A stretch of 64,000 nt of DNA from Streptomyces sp. RB17. GTDB lineage: Bacteria > Actinomycetota > Actinomycetes > Streptomycetales > Streptomycetaceae. This document shows positions 8,412 to 17,574 of the stretch, piece by piece (position 1 is the first letter of the stretch; every line of letters starts with the position of its first letter). A program made the position numbers and the translations under genes. Where the stretch lies: NCBI RefSeq assembly GCF_009604455.1, contig NZ_WEGL01000005.1, positions 682,001 through 746,000 on the forward strand, given 5' to 3'. The notes beneath the pieces were generated by a model. The model was not told the DNA's origin. It saw only the letters and a program-made list of their open reading frames with translations, and searched no databases.

Positions 8412-9170
8412 TCAGTTGACGGCAGGAAGCTGGCGGGCGAAGCGGCGGACAGCATCAGTGAAGGCATCTGGCTCGTCGAAGTTCGCGAGGTGTCCTGCCC
8501 GCGGGATCAATTCGACGCGAGCGTGCGGATGCGTGCGGGCGAAGTCCGCCTCCCTGGTCCGGAAGATGGCGTCCTTCTCACCGTTCAGGATGAGGACCGG
8601 AGCCTTCACATAACGCATCGCGCCCGCGTCGAAGCGTCCGAGTACCTCGTTCCAGGCCGCTGGCAGGGTATGGAAGGCGTAGCCGGAACGGATGGTCGCC
8701 TCCACCACTTCCCGTGGGTAGAGCCGCAGTAGCAGCCGGTCGTTCCACCGGGCCAGGCGATCCGCCGGCATGCGATGGACCAGCCTGGCGACCCACCGAT
8801 AGGGCGCTGCCCGGAGGCCGCGGGTGGAGGCACTGGCTCCCGCGAGGATCAGCCCGCGCAGTTGTTCCGGGCAGCGCCGCGCGAACTCCAGCGAGGCATA
8901 TCCGCCGAGCGAGTGCCCGACGACCAGAGCCGGCCCGCGGCCGAGCGAGTCCACCGCGGAAGCGATGATCTCCGTCGCAGTGCTCAGGCTCCAGGGCTGA
9001 GCCGAGCGCTCCCCGTGGCCGGGCAGGTCGACGGCGACTACCGGGAATTCGTCCCGGAGTGCAGCAAGCTGCATGCTCCACTGTCCCGCGCTAAAGCGCG
9101 TCCCATGAACGAAGACTATGGGCACTGCATCCGCCGCCGTCATCAGCCCCCCAGGTGGCACCGTCGTCAA
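8412..9170 (-). CDS. Alpha/beta hydrolase
   Basis: The 252-residue protein is complete. It has the oxyanion region FVHGTRFSAGQW, the nucleophile elbow GHSLGG (Ser at about residue 97), an acidic residue in LNGEKDAIF and a catalytic His in RAGHLANF near residue 230. It resembles small esterase/lactonase/haloperoxidase-like hydrolases. An internal start at 9143 is possible, because the N-terminal ten residues are not conserved-looking. It is the sole passenger gene of the 20-bp inverted-repeat unit. Confidence 0.87.
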   Translation of the reverse strand: MTTVPPGGLMTAADAVPIVFVHGTRFSAGQWSMQLAALRDEFPVVAVDLPGHGERSAQPWSLSTATEIIASAVDSLGRGPALVVGHSLGGYASLEFARRCPEQLRGLILAGASASTRGLRAAPYRWVARLVHRMPADRLARWNDRLLLRLYPREVVEATIRSGYAFHTLPAAWNEVLGRFDAGAMRYVKAPVLILNGEKDAIFRTREADFARTHPHARVELIPRAGHLANFDEPDAFTDAVRRFARQLPAVN

Positions 9171-9296
9171 GCCGACCCTACCTGCGGGATCTTCCTCGCG
9201 ATCAAGGGAGATGCCAGAAGGTGCTCAAACAGCCCACTGTGTGGCGCTCGGTCACATGTCTGCGGAGACGAGAACGAGGGTGTCCAAGATCGTTGT

Positions 9297-10212
9297 GTGA
9301 CGAACAAACTGGACACCCTCGCGACGGCACTCTATGCGACAACAGACGATCTGCTGAAGGAGCGCCCGGACCTGGCGCCGTGGCGGCCGGCCGTGGGAAT
9401 CGCGCCGCAGCTCACCGACGCCGAGCTGGTCACCCTTGCGATGATGCAGGCCATCCTCGGTTTCACCTCCGAGGCCAGGTGGCTCCGCCATGCCCGGGCC
9501 CACCTGCGGCACCTCTTCCGATATCTGCCGCAGCAACCCGGCTACAACAAGCGGCTACGCAAGGCGGCCGACCTGCTCCGCCGTATCACCCCGGATCCTC
9601 GCTACCAACACCTCGATCTGGAGCGACGACGTGTGGATAGTGGACTCCACACCCGTGGAATGCGGCCGCTCCCGCGAAACCGTCAAACGCTCCGACCTGG
9701 CCGGATGGGCCGAATACGGCTACTGCGCCAGCCACAGCCGCTTCTTCTGGGGCCTGCGGCTGCACCTGGTGTGCACCCTCCACGGCCTGCCGATCGCCTT
9801 CGCCCTGACCGGGGCCAAGGCCGACGAGCGCGAGACCCTGCTGGACCTGCTCGCGGCCGAACCGCACCTCCTCACCGCCCGGCCCGGCCAGACGCTGATC
9901 GGCGACAAGAATTACTTCGGCCCCCACTTCGAACAAGAACTCGCCCAGCAGGGAATCCAGTTGCTACGGCCGACGCACAAAAACGAACGGCAGCGGTCCG
10001 GCGGATCCCTATTCAAGCCCTTGCGGCAGGTCATCAATTCGGTCAACGAGACCCTCAAGGTACAGCTCGACCTCGAACAGCACCGAGGACGCACACCCCG
10101 CGGTGTCATTGCCCGCGTCATGCAGCGCACACTCGCGCTGACCGCCGTGATCTGGCACAACGATCACACCGGACAAGACACCCTCCGTTCGCTGACTTCG
10201 TACGATCACTGA
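9297..10212 (+). pseudogene. IS982-family transposase, frameshifted
   Basis: The N-terminal frame (GTG at 9297) gives VTNKLDTLATALYA and LTDAELVTLAMMQAILGF, typical of IS982. The DDE core is in the +1 frame from about 9585: DDVWIVDSTPVECGRSR, FALTGAKADERETLLDLL, IGDKNYFG and a C-terminal IWHNDHTGQ. A single-base shift near 9583-9590 separates the two, so the gene is inactive unless frameshifting is programmed. The family normally uses one reading frame, so mutation is more likely. Confidence 0.75.
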
Positions 10213-10443
10213 TTCCTTGGAATTGATCATCTAGCCGAACCTCAGCAAGATCAATCTCAGCGGCACCTTCTGTACCGCAACTACTCATGCCCGACGAGTG
10301 CCGTGAGTTCAGGCAAACAGAAGGGCTCTCGGTGGGAACTCAGGGGTTCGTCGTCGTGCTCCACGGAGCTGGTTCCGTGAGTTCGACTCCAACTCGCAGC
10401 CATGCCGTTCCTGGGTCCCTGGATCGGACATGACGGCGAGTGG

Positions 10444-11506
10444 GCTAGGTGTATTGACCTGAAGCGTTGTTCACACGACTGATCGGTGGGTGGCCGCCGA
10501 GTGCGGTGTGGCAACGGTGGTGGTTGTAGGTGTGGAGGAAGTCTGTCAGGGCGTCGGTCCGCTCTTGGTTGGTGGTGTAGGGCCGTAGGTAGGCCCATTC
10601 GTCGAGCAGGGTGCGGTTGAAGCGTTCGACCTTGCCGTTGGTCTGCGGCCGGTAGATGCGGGTGAGCTTGCCGGTCGCGCCGAGGTCGGTCAGGGCCTGC
10701 CGCCAGGCGAAGCTTTTGCGGTAGGGCCAGGCGTTGTCGGTCAGGACCCGCTCGACGCTGTCGATCCCACATGTGGCGAAGAAGGCCGCGGCCCGGCGGA
10801 GGAAGGCGGCGCAGGTGGTGGCCTTCTCGTCCGGGTGGATCTCGCTGTAGGCGAGACGGCTGTGGTCGTCGACGGCGGAGTGGACGTAATCGAAGCCCAC
10901 GCTGCTTCGCCGGGCCCGGCCGGCCTGTCGGCCCAGGACTTTGTGGCCGCCGCCGTCGGGGATCCGGCCGAGCTTCTTGACGTCCACGTGGACCAGTTCG
11001 CCGGGCCGGTCGCGTTCGTGGCGGCGGATGGGCCGGCCGGTGGGCCGGTCCAGGTGGGCCAGACGGTTCAGGCCGTGCCGGGTGAGGATGCGGTGCACGG
11101 TGGAGGCGGGCAGGCCCAGGATCGGTCCGATACGTGCCGGGCCCGGCTTGCGGTCCTGCCGCAGCCTGCAGACCTGCTCCTCGGTGGCAGCCGTGGTCCG
11201 GTGCGGTGTCCTGCGGGGACGGCTGGAGCGGTCGATGAGTCCGCTCTCGCCCTCGGACCGCCGGCGCCGGATCCATTTGTGGGCTGTAGGACGGGAGATG
11301 CCCATCTCCGCGGCGACGTGGGCGACGGGACGGCCGGAGCGGACTCGTTCGACGAGCAGCCGCCTGCCGTGAACGGTCAGCCGGGCATTACGGTGGGACA
11401 CGAAGGCCTCCGTGCGGTGAAGATTCGACACCTCCACCACACACGGGGGCCTTCGCCATGATCAAGACCGGCCGTGTTAACAACGCTCGTGATCAATACA
11501 GCTAGG
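10444..11506. mobile_element. Complete IS481-family insertion sequence with target duplication
   Basis: The element spans 10450-11500 (1,051 bp). The ends are TGTATTGACCTGAAGCGTTG and, on the other strand, TGTATTGATCACGAGCGTTG, imperfect inverted repeats. The flanks carry a 6-bp direct repeat GCTAGG at 10444-10449 and 11501-11506, a clean target-site duplication, so insertion is recent relative to the surrounding debris. It landed next to the end of an older, decayed IS5-like element. Confidence 0.87.
10445..11440 (-). CDS. IS481-family transposase
   Basis: The 331-residue protein is complete, with an N-terminal HTH (GRPVAHVAAEMGISRPTAHKW) and an rve/DDE integrase core. The acidic residues sit in VHVDVKK, SAVDDHSRLAYSE and NGKVERFNRTL. 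The coding region runs through the left terminal repeat, and the TAG stop is formed by the flanking target duplication (10445-10447) rather than by the element itself. Confidence 0.92.
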   Translation of the reverse strand: MVEVSNLHRTEAFVSHRNARLTVHGRRLLVERVRSGRPVAHVAAEMGISRPTAHKWIRRRRSEGESGLIDRSSRPRRTPHRTTAATEEQVCRLRQDRKPGPARIGPILGLPASTVHRILTRHGLNRLAHLDRPTGRPIRRHERDRPGELVHVDVKKLGRIPDGGGHKVLGRQAGRARRSSVGFDYVHSAVDDHSRLAYSEIHPDEKATTCAAFLRRAAAFFATCGIDSVERVLTDNAWPYRKSFAWRQALTDLGATGKLTRIYRPQTNGKVERFNRTLLDEWAYLRPYTTNQERTDALTDFLHTYNHHRCHTALGGHPPISRVNNASGQYT

Positions 11507-12495
11507 GCCTGTCTGGTGTTGTGATCAGTGGTCGGGTTGGAGGCTGCGGATCCAGGGGAGTGCGGCACGGAGTTCGAGTCCGGCCTGGTAGTTGGCGGGG
11601 TCTTTGTCGTAGCGGCCGGCGCGGCCCCGCCATGCTTTGATCTTGTTGATACCGCGTTCGACGGTGTTCCGCTCGCGGTAGAGGTCGGGATCGCAGGTGA
11701 CCGGTCGACCGCCTGCCCGGCCCTTTTCTCCCGTTTCGCGGCCTGTTCCCGCGGCCCGGAGATCACGGCTTTGATTCCGCGTCTGCGCAGGTAGGCGCGG
11801 TCTTTTCGGGATGAGTAGGCCTTGTCCCCGGCGACCGCGCCGGGCCGGGTGCGGGGCCTGCCGAGCGGCTGGCGGATCCGGATCCGTTCCAGGGCAGGAA
11901 TGAATCGAGGGCTGTCGCCGGCCTGCTCGGCCGTGACCAGGATGGCCAGTGGGCGGCAGGCGGCAACGACGGTGAGGTGGATCTTCGTGGTGAGACGCCG
12001 CGAGAACGTCCCAGGTCAGCGGCGGCCAAGCGGGCCCTGCGGCAGTGCCTTAACCGCCGGCGTTCTTCGTCTGACGGGTCGGTTTGCCGGTCTTGTTCTT
12101 CGCGTCGCCCCTTTTTTCGGCGGCCGCTTTCTCCAGTGCCTCCAGGACTTCGGCGTCGACGGGTAGTCCGGCTGCATCGTGATGCGCGCGGGCCGTGGTC
12201 GAGCCCACGCTGACCGGCGACAAGTCCGTCCCGCCCTGTCTTGCGGCCTCGGCGATCACACCATCGAGGAGGGTCGTGAACGCGCCGGCCTTCCGCCAGT
12301 ACCGGAACCGGTCATACACCGTCTGCCACGGCCCGAACCGGCCGGGCATCTCCGCCACTGGGCACCCGACCGGAACTTCCACACCACACCTTGGAACTGG
12401 GCCGGAAGATTCTCCGGATACGGACAGAACTCCCCGATCGTCAGGAACGGAGCAATGAACTCCCAATCAGCATCAGTCGGTTGCGCACGCGTCAC
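11507..12495 (-). pseudogene. IS5-family transposase, multiply frameshifted
   Basis: The minus strand gives, in successive frames, VTRAQPTDADWEFIAPFL, WQTVYDRFRYWRKAGAF with VGSTTARAHHDAAG, then LTVVAACRPLAILVTAEQ and VAGDKAYSSRKDRAYLR, and a degenerate C-terminus. These are the N-terminal domain and DDE motifs of the IS427 group of IS5. At least three frame changes are required. The right end (GGGCCTGTCTGGTGTTGTGA, 11505 onward) abuts the IS481 target duplication. Confidence 0.7.
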
Positions 12496-12827
12496 ACCCA
12501 CAGTTCTACCGGGCCCCGAACCCGCACGGGTCCGCAACCCGATAGATGTGGGGTCTCGCTGCTCGCGACATGCCGATCTTGCGTGACCTGGGCGTTCTTG
12601 ACTGTCTCACGGCCTTGTCACTCATGATCAGTCTCAAATCCGTGGCATTTCCTCGAGAGGGCGAGGGCGAGGGCGAGGTCGAGATCAGGCGGCTTGCCCG
12701 TGTCAGCCGAGTACACCACGCTGAGCCCCGAGCACGAGGACTACCGGCGAGCCCAGATCGCGCACCGATGAGTTTCCCGCGCCGCGCTGGTCTGTACGCC
12801 GGACACCCACGGACGGAAGGCTGGACC
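12496..12827. other. Non-coding gap with short GAGGGC repeat
   Basis: No gene is recognised. The only structure noticed is a run of three to four GAGGGC hexamers around 12656-12680. The region probably includes the outer end of the decayed IS5-like element and the promoter of the RibD-like gene. Confidence 0.4.
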
Positions 12828-13394
12828 ATGCGGAAACTGATCTACGGCATGAACCTGACCCTGGACGGCTACATCGCCGCGGCCGGCGACGACATCGGCT
12901 GGAGCGGACCGCCGAGCCACGAGCTGTTCCAGTGGTGGCTCGACCACGAGCAGGCGAGTGGCCTGTCGCTGTATGGGCGCAAGCTATGGGAGACGATGAG
13001 CTCCTACTGGCCGACCGGCGACCAGCAGCCCAACGCCACCCCGGCGGAGATCGAGTTCGCGCGGAACTGGCGGGACACGCCGAAGGTGGTGTTCTCCTCG
13101 ACGATCGACAAGGTGGACTGGAACACCCGCCTGGTCACCGGCGACGCGATCGCCGAGATCACCCGGCTCAAGGCCGAGGACGGCGGCCCGATGAACATCG
13201 GCGGCGCAACGCTCGCCGGGGCGGCCATGCGCGCCGGGCTGGTCGACGAGTACACGATCGCCACCCACCCGGTCCTGGTGGGTGGCGGCACGCCGTTCTT
13301 CACCGCGCTGGACAGCTGGGTGAACCTGAACCTGGTGGAGACGCGGACGTTTCCCGGCGGCGTGGTCCTGACCAGGTACGAGACGAGGCGCTGA
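12828..13394 (+). CDS. RibD-C / dihydrofolate-reductase-like oxidoreductase
   Basis: The 188-residue protein has MRKLIYGMNLTLDGYIA at the N-terminus, SLYGRKLWETM, a PKVVFSST strand and GGATLAGAAMRAGLVDEY with HPVLVGGGTPFF, the pattern of the RibD C-terminal / DHFR-like superfamily of NADPH-dependent reductases. ATG at 12828 is preceded by ACGGAAGG. It is a stand-alone enzyme gene between IS debris on both sides. The substrate is unknown; chromosomal folate or riboflavin pathway genes are not nearby. Confidence 0.87.
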   Translation: MRKLIYGMNLTLDGYIAAAGDDIGWSGPPSHELFQWWLDHEQASGLSLYGRKLWETMSSYWPTGDQQPNATPAEIEFARNWRDTPKVVFSSTIDKVDWNTRLVTGDAIAEITRLKAEDGGPMNIGGATLAGAAMRAGLVDEYTIATHPVLVGGGTPFFTALDSWVNLNLVETRTFPGGVVLTRYETRR

Positions 13395-13803
13395 GCAGCA
13401 GCACCCCACGCGCTAGGGACTGTCTCAAAGTGATGTGCGTAGCGGTGCGGGTGGCAGAACCTCAGCGCTCCCACCCGCCGGCCCGACCACCACCCCCCAT
13501 GGACGCGCTCCGCGCGACAGTGCTCCCACCACGTCGTCGCTGTCCTCACCACGAACACGCCGAGAACCTGCCGTGGTGCCAGCTGACGTCCCCACAGCAA
13601 GTGACTCCGTCACTTCGAAACACCATCTAAGGGCTGTCCCGTATAACGATCAGTGATCGGCCGATTGCCCATTCTGAGCCGCTGTGTGCGCTCGTCCCGG
13701 CATGGCGCCCCACGCCCACCGCCGGGCGTATTCGGGGAACAGCCGTGGACACGAGCCTTGAGGCGTAAAGTCGCGGGCGTCGCAGCGCGTCACTCCAGGG
13801 GGT
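13395..13803. other. IS-end junction region without a gene
   Basis: The stretch holds two IS-type ends. GGGACTGTCTCAAAGTGATG at about 13415 and its poor inverse near 13600-13625 may bound a 0.2-kb remnant. At 13628-13643, TAAGGGCTGTCCCGTA is identical to the terminal repeat of the IS5-like element at 48.4-49.9 kb. No convincing reading frame was seen. Confidence 0.4.
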
Positions 13804-14670
13804 ATGAAAATGCATAATCGCCGCATCGGCAGCGCTACGGTCAGCGCCATCGGGCTCGGTGGGATGCCGCTCTCCATCGAGGGCCGGCCGGATGAGGAGC
13901 GTGCGGTCGCGACCATCCATGCCGCGCTCGACGCCGGGATCTCGTTCATCGACACGGCCATGTCGTACTGCCTGAACTCCTCCGAGACCGGCCACAACGA
14001 GTCGCTGATCGCCCGTGCACTCGCAGCGTACGCCGGTGACATCTCCGAGGTGCTGGTCGGCACGAAGGGCGGGGCGGCGCGCGGAGCCGACGGATCGTGG
14101 TCCTTTAACGGGGATCCCGCGACCCTGCGGAAGGCGTGCGAGGACTCGCTCAAGCGGTTGGGCGGGGACTCCATCGGCCTCTACCAGCTACACGTGCCTG
14201 ACCCGAACGTGCCCTACGCCGACTCGGTGGGCGCGCTGCGCGACCTGTACGACGCTGGCAAGATCCGTGCGGTCGGCATCTCGAATGTGAACCTCGACCA
14301 GCTGCGCGATGCCCATGCGATCCTCGGCGAGCGGCTGGTGTCCGTACAGAACAACTTCTCGCCGGCGGTCCGCGACAGTGAGCCGCAGTTGCGGTTGTGC
14401 ACCGAGCTGGGGATCGCCTTCCTGCCGTACAGCCCGCTGGGCGGTATTTCCAGGGCGGGCGGCCTGGGTGCATCGCACGCCGCGTTCGCTCGGATCGCCG
14501 AGGAGCATGGGGTCAGCCCACAACAGATCTGCCTGGCCTGGGAGTTGGCCAAGTCTCCGGTCGTCGTCCCGATCCCTGGGTCGTCCCGGCCGACGACCAT
14601 CCGTGACTCGGCTGCAGCGGCCGATCTGAAGCTGACCGAAGCGGAGTTCGCCGAGCTCGACGCCGCCTAG
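13804..14670 (+). CDS. Aldo/keto reductase
   Basis: The 288-residue protein is complete. It begins IGSATVSAIGLGGMPLS, has the catalytic Asp in ISFIDTAMSY, Lys in VLVGTKGG and His in YQLHVPDP, then GISNV and the C-terminal cofactor motif VVVPIPGSSRPTTI, giving an NADPH-dependent (beta/alpha)8 reductase. It lies inside a unit with a terminal repeat at 13628 and an IS5-like transposase pointing towards it at 14730-15501, so it may be cargo of that element. Confidence 0.92.
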   Translation: MKMHNRRIGSATVSAIGLGGMPLSIEGRPDEERAVATIHAALDAGISFIDTAMSYCLNSSETGHNESLIARALAAYAGDISEVLVGTKGGAARGADGSWSFNGDPATLRKACEDSLKRLGGDSIGLYQLHVPDPNVPYADSVGALRDLYDAGKIRAVGISNVNLDQLRDAHAILGERLVSVQNNFSPAVRDSEPQLRLCTELGIAFLPYSPLGGISRAGGLGASHAAFARIAEEHGVSPQQICLAWELAKSPVVVPIPGSSRPTTIRDSAAAADLKLTEAEFAELDAA

Positions 14671-14729
14671 GTGTCCGTGGATGGTCTGAGTCGGCCTGGA
14701 CATGGCCGCGTACAGCGCGGCGTGTTCAC

Positions 14730-15501
14730 TCAATCGGCGAGGCGGAGGTTGTGCAGGCGGGCGATGCCGAGCATCGCGTGGTGGACGCCGTCGCCTTTGA
14801 GCCGGCAGTCGCGGAGGATCTTCCAGCTCTTCATGCGGGCGAAGGCGTGTTCGACGCGTGCACGGACTTTGCGGTGGTAGGTGTTGTGTTCCTCTTTCCA
14901 GGCTGGCAGTTCGGTCTGGCCGGGTTCGCGTCGGTGCGGGATGACGAGGCCGGTGCCCCGGTAGCCGCCGTCCGCTATCACCGTGGTCCGTCCGACGGTG
15001 TCTTTCGCGCCGGACAGTTCCCATGCCTTGCAGTCGTTACGGTTGCCGGGCAGGGGCCGGCCGACCACCACGACCAGCCGGGTGTCGGCGTCGATGACCA
15101 CCTGGTGGTTGGTGGAGTAGCGGTAGTTCTTGGACTGTTCAGCGATCGAATGGTCCTGGGTGGGCACCAGGGTGCCGTCCACGATGAGCACGGTGTCCTT
15201 GCGGAACCGCTTACGCGGCTGGAACGCAAGCACGGGCCCAAGCTGGTCGATGATCCGGTCGGCCGCCGACTTAGAGATACCGAACAGCGGAGCGAGCTGG
15301 CGCAGCGTCAAGTTCGTGCGCCAGTACGCCGCGACCAGCAGCTCCCGGTCCTCCAGCGGCAGGCTCCAGGGCCGGCCCCGCCGCACCGAGTCGGCTCCCT
15401 CGCGCCGCAGTGCAGTCACCAACTTGGAGAAGCAGCGCGGGCTCACCCCAGTGAACGGGGGCTATCCAAGAGGGCTCCGACACAGTGATCACAGCAACCA
15501 T
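14730..15501 (-). pseudogene. IS5-family DDE transposase, one-base frameshift near the N-terminus
   Basis: The body (MSPRCFSKLVTALRREG, then IVDGTLVPTQDHSIAEQ, NYRYSTNHQVVIDADTR, GNRNDCKAW, VEHAFARMKSW) is very close to the intact transposase at 48452-49234. The N-terminal peptide VSEPSWIAP is in another frame because of one extra C in the GCCCCC run near 15450. A GTG-initiated shorter protein could still be made. Transposase and aldo/keto reductase are convergent. Confidence 0.75.
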
Positions 15502-15547
15502 GATGTGATCATCTCGTGGTGCTCGCCGACCTGTAACGCTCCCCTAT

Positions 15548-16054
15548 CTACTCGCCGACGGCTCCGTCGATCGCTTCGCGCAGTAGGTCGGCGTGGCCGT
15601 TGTGACGCGCATACTCCTCGATCATGTGGGTGAGGACGTAGCGGAGTGAGATGGTCTCGCCGCGGAAGTTGACGGTGTCGTCGAGGGAATCGAAGGAAGA
15701 AGCGACGGCGCGGGCACAGGCGCACTCCTCGCGCCAGACTCCGAACGCCTCGCCAACGTCGGCGTCCTCGACATGGAACTCGGCGAACGTGCCGTCGACC
15801 TCGCCGGGCCAAGGCGTCTTGACGTCCTCCGCGTTCACGATGAAGCGGAACCAGCTCCGCTCGACGGAGGCCGCGTGGCGCACCAGGCCCAGGAGCGTGA
15901 GTCCTGAGGTCGGGATCGCCTTCTGCTTCAGCTGTTCGCCGGTCAGACCCGCGCACTTCATGGCCAGGGTGGCCCGCTGGTAGTCGAGGAACGAGGTGAG
16001 CGATGCACGGTCGTCGGCCACCTTCGAGGGGTGTATGCGCGGGTCATCGTCCAC
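15548..16054 (-). CDS. DinB-family protein (DUF664)
   Basis: The protein of about 168 residues has the DinB/DUF664 four-helix pattern: LDYQRATLAMKCAGLTGEQ, LTLLGLVRHAASVERSWF and the C-terminal LTHMIEEYARHNGHADLLRE. The metal-binding His residues (in LVRHA, IEEYARH and GHAD) are present. GTG at 16054 is chosen by comparison with the paralogue at 31.8 kb; a start at 16123 is possible. Family members are thought to be mycothiol-dependent transferases or related metal enzymes. The stop codon lies 2 bp from IS-derived DNA. Confidence 0.72.
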   Translation of the reverse strand: MDDDPRIHPSKVADDRASLTSFLDYQRATLAMKCAGLTGEQLKQKAIPTSGLTLLGLVRHAASVERSWFRFIVNAEDVKTPWPGEVDGTFAEFHVEDADVGEAFGVWREECACARAVASSFDSLDDTVNFRGETISLRYVLTHMIEEYARHNGHADLLREAIDGAVGE

Positions 16055-16147
16055 CAGGCGATCATGGCAAGAATGCGTTCCCGCAGGCCACCCCTGGTCC
16101 GAAGGGCGGACGCCAACGCCCAACTACCCCACCGACGCTGAGGGGCC

Positions 16148-16669
16148 CTAGCCCACAGGGCGGCGGTAGCGCAGCTTGTTGAGAGAGGCACCACCGGTGG
16201 TGTCCTGCACGGCTGTGCCGTCAGCGTGCCAGCCGGCGGCTTCGTAGAAGCGCCGGGCGCGTTCATTGTCTTCCAGGACCCACAAGGTGGCTTGCGTGTA
16301 GTCGGCCTGTCCGAGAGCCGTCAATGTGGCCAGCATCAACTGCTTCCCGATCCCAGTGCCCCAGGCCTCGGGCATCGCGTAAAGCGTGCCGATCTCCGCG
16401 ACGGCAGGGGTCTCCTGAGATGGGCCGAAACCTGCAAATCCGACGATCCCCGCCTCGGTTTCGGCCACCAGCACTCCCGACGATGGCCATCGTGTCTCCG
16501 CGATGCGTGTCTTCCACTCGGACTCTTCGCGGCTTGGCTCCATGGCGTCGAGGTAGTGCTGGGGAACAAGACCGGCAAAGGCCGCCTGCCAGGAGCGAAC
16601 GTAGACGCCGGCGACCGCTGATGCGTCATCAGGCCATGCCTGTCGAATCTGCATGGCCTCATTCTTCAA
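16148..16669 (-). CDS. GNAT-family N-acetyltransferase
   Basis: The 173-residue protein has GNAT motif A with the acetyl-CoA loop (EAWGTGIGKQLM) near residues 105-116, the preceding beta-strand AEIGTLYAMP, and motif B (LWVLEDNERARRFYEAAGW). The N-terminus (QIRQAWPDDASAVAGVYVRSW) is typical. MKNEA or the internal MQIR could be the start. The acceptor substrate is unknown. It lies tail-to-head near the DinB gene, and a Tn3-type terminal core is 24 bp upstream. Confidence 0.87.
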   Translation of the reverse strand: MKNEAMQIRQAWPDDASAVAGVYVRSWQAAFAGLVPQHYLDAMEPSREESEWKTRIAETRWPSSGVLVAETEAGIVGFAGFGPSQETPAVAEIGTLYAMPEAWGTGIGKQLMLATLTALGQADYTQATLWVLEDNERARRFYEAAGWHADGTAVQDTTGGASLNKLRYRRPVG

Positions 16670-16679
16670 GTCCTGTCAA

Positions 16680-16705
16680 TCCGGGCAAAGTTGTTTTCTG
16701 AGGGG
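16680..16705. repeat. Tn3-type terminal-repeat core
   Basis: GTTTTCTGA at 16693-16701 (minus strand CCCCTCAGAAAACAACTTTG) matches the core shared with 7517 and 7611. It lies just downstream of the recombinase-like gene, so it could be one end of a Tn3-type element. Confidence 0.3.
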
Positions 16706-16728
16706 TAAGCCGGGTGCTCGGCTGGCTG

Positions 16729-17574
16729 TTACAGGAGGGCCCGTGCGGAGTCCGCGTAGCGCATCGCGGTCTTCTCGTCGAGCCCGAACACCTCCGTGAG
16801 GTGGAGCGGGTCGGCGCCTTTGACCATGGCTTCTTCGAGCTGCCGGTCGACGCGGAGCCTCTCCAGGGTCGCGTCCTGCCCGCGCATCGCAGCACTGATC
16901 CAGTGGTTGCCGGCCCGGCTGGTGGTGTTGGCGGTCAGGTTGTTGATCAGCAAGTGGAGGTTCGCGGTGTTCGGCCATCGTCGGTGCCGGTGCTCCAGCC
17001 AGTCCAGCAGCAGCTGCAAGGTGGGTTCGTCCAGCGGGCGGACACGTCCGGCGATGGTCAGCCGGCGGTTGCCGAGGTCGACGTCGTCGAGCATGCGGGT
17101 GGCGATCTGGGCGACCCGGGCGGCGTGGACCGCCACGAGGGCGAGGATGAGCCGTGTCGCCAGCGTGGTGGCCGCGGCGACGGAGTGTTCGAGCTGCTCG
17201 GGGACGAGCGGTTGCAGCACGGCGTACTCGTATTGCCCGATCTTGATTCGGCAGGCGGGGTTGCGGAAGATCAGCCCGTTCCGCGTGGCCCAGGTGAACA
17301 GTGCAAGCAAGGCGACGAGTTGGTCATGCCGATGGTGGCCGTGCAGTGTCTTGATGTAGGTGAGGATGTCGTCGCGGGTCACTTCCCGCAGATGGTCGCA
17401 GCGGTGCGACCATTCCAGCAGAGCCGTGCGGACTCGGTTGAGGTAGAGCCATACCGTGCCCTCCCGTCGTGGGAGGCTGCGTGGACCGCCGTCGGGAAGG
17501 CCGCGGGTCCAGCGCTCGGTCTCCGAGCGGAGGCCGGGTGCGAGGCCATCCAGTGTGACGTCACGCCTTTTCAT
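16729..17574 (-). CDS. Tyrosine-recombinase-like protein, probably N-terminally truncated
   Basis: The 281-residue protein contains a core-binding-like segment (DDILTYIKTLHGHHRHDQLVAL, LALFTWATRNGLIFRNPA) and a C-terminal half with ILALVAVHAARVAQIATRML, DLGNRRLTIAGRVRPLDEP and a final TAMRYADSARALL, whose Tyr is in the position of the nucleophile. It resembles integrase-like proteins found with actinobacterial Tn3-type elements. The R-H-R residues are not all convincing, and such proteins are usually longer at the N-terminus, so activity is doubtful. Confidence 0.5.
   Translation of the reverse strand: MKRRDVTLDGLAPGLRSETERWTRGLPDGGPRSLPRREGTVWLYLNRVRTALLEWSHRCDHLREVTRDDILTYIKTLHGHHRHDQLVALLALFTWATRNGLIFRNPACRIKIGQYEYAVLQPLVPEQLEHSVAAATTLATRLILALVAVHAARVAQIATRMLDDVDLGNRRLTIAGRVRPLDEPTLQLLLDWLEHRHRRWPNTANLHLLINNLTANTTSRAGNHWISAAMRGQDATLERLRVDRQLEEAMVKGADPLHLTEVFGLDEKTAMRYADSARALL

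Larger units (their letters stand above)
8299..10234. mobile_element. Cargo unit bounded by perfect 20-bp inverted repeats
   Basis: CTAGATGATCAATTCCAAGG at 8299-8318 is repeated in perfect inverse orientation at 10215-10234. The 1.9-kb unit contains an alpha/beta hydrolase gene and an IS982-family transposase. The transposase also has its own imperfect inner ends (a GAGGGTGTC-containing repeat at about 9268-9290 and 10172-10195). Close relatives of the 20-mer flank the glyoxalase gene at 62.9-63.4 kb. Confidence 0.5.

Noticed and set aside
12656..12680. GAGGGC hexamer run as a functional repeat
   Set aside because: Only three to four copies in a GC-rich intergenic stretch; simple slippage is enough to explain it.
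13413..13630. A 0.2-kb MITE with ends near 13415 and 13620
   Set aside because: The inverted ends match only partly and no target duplication was found.
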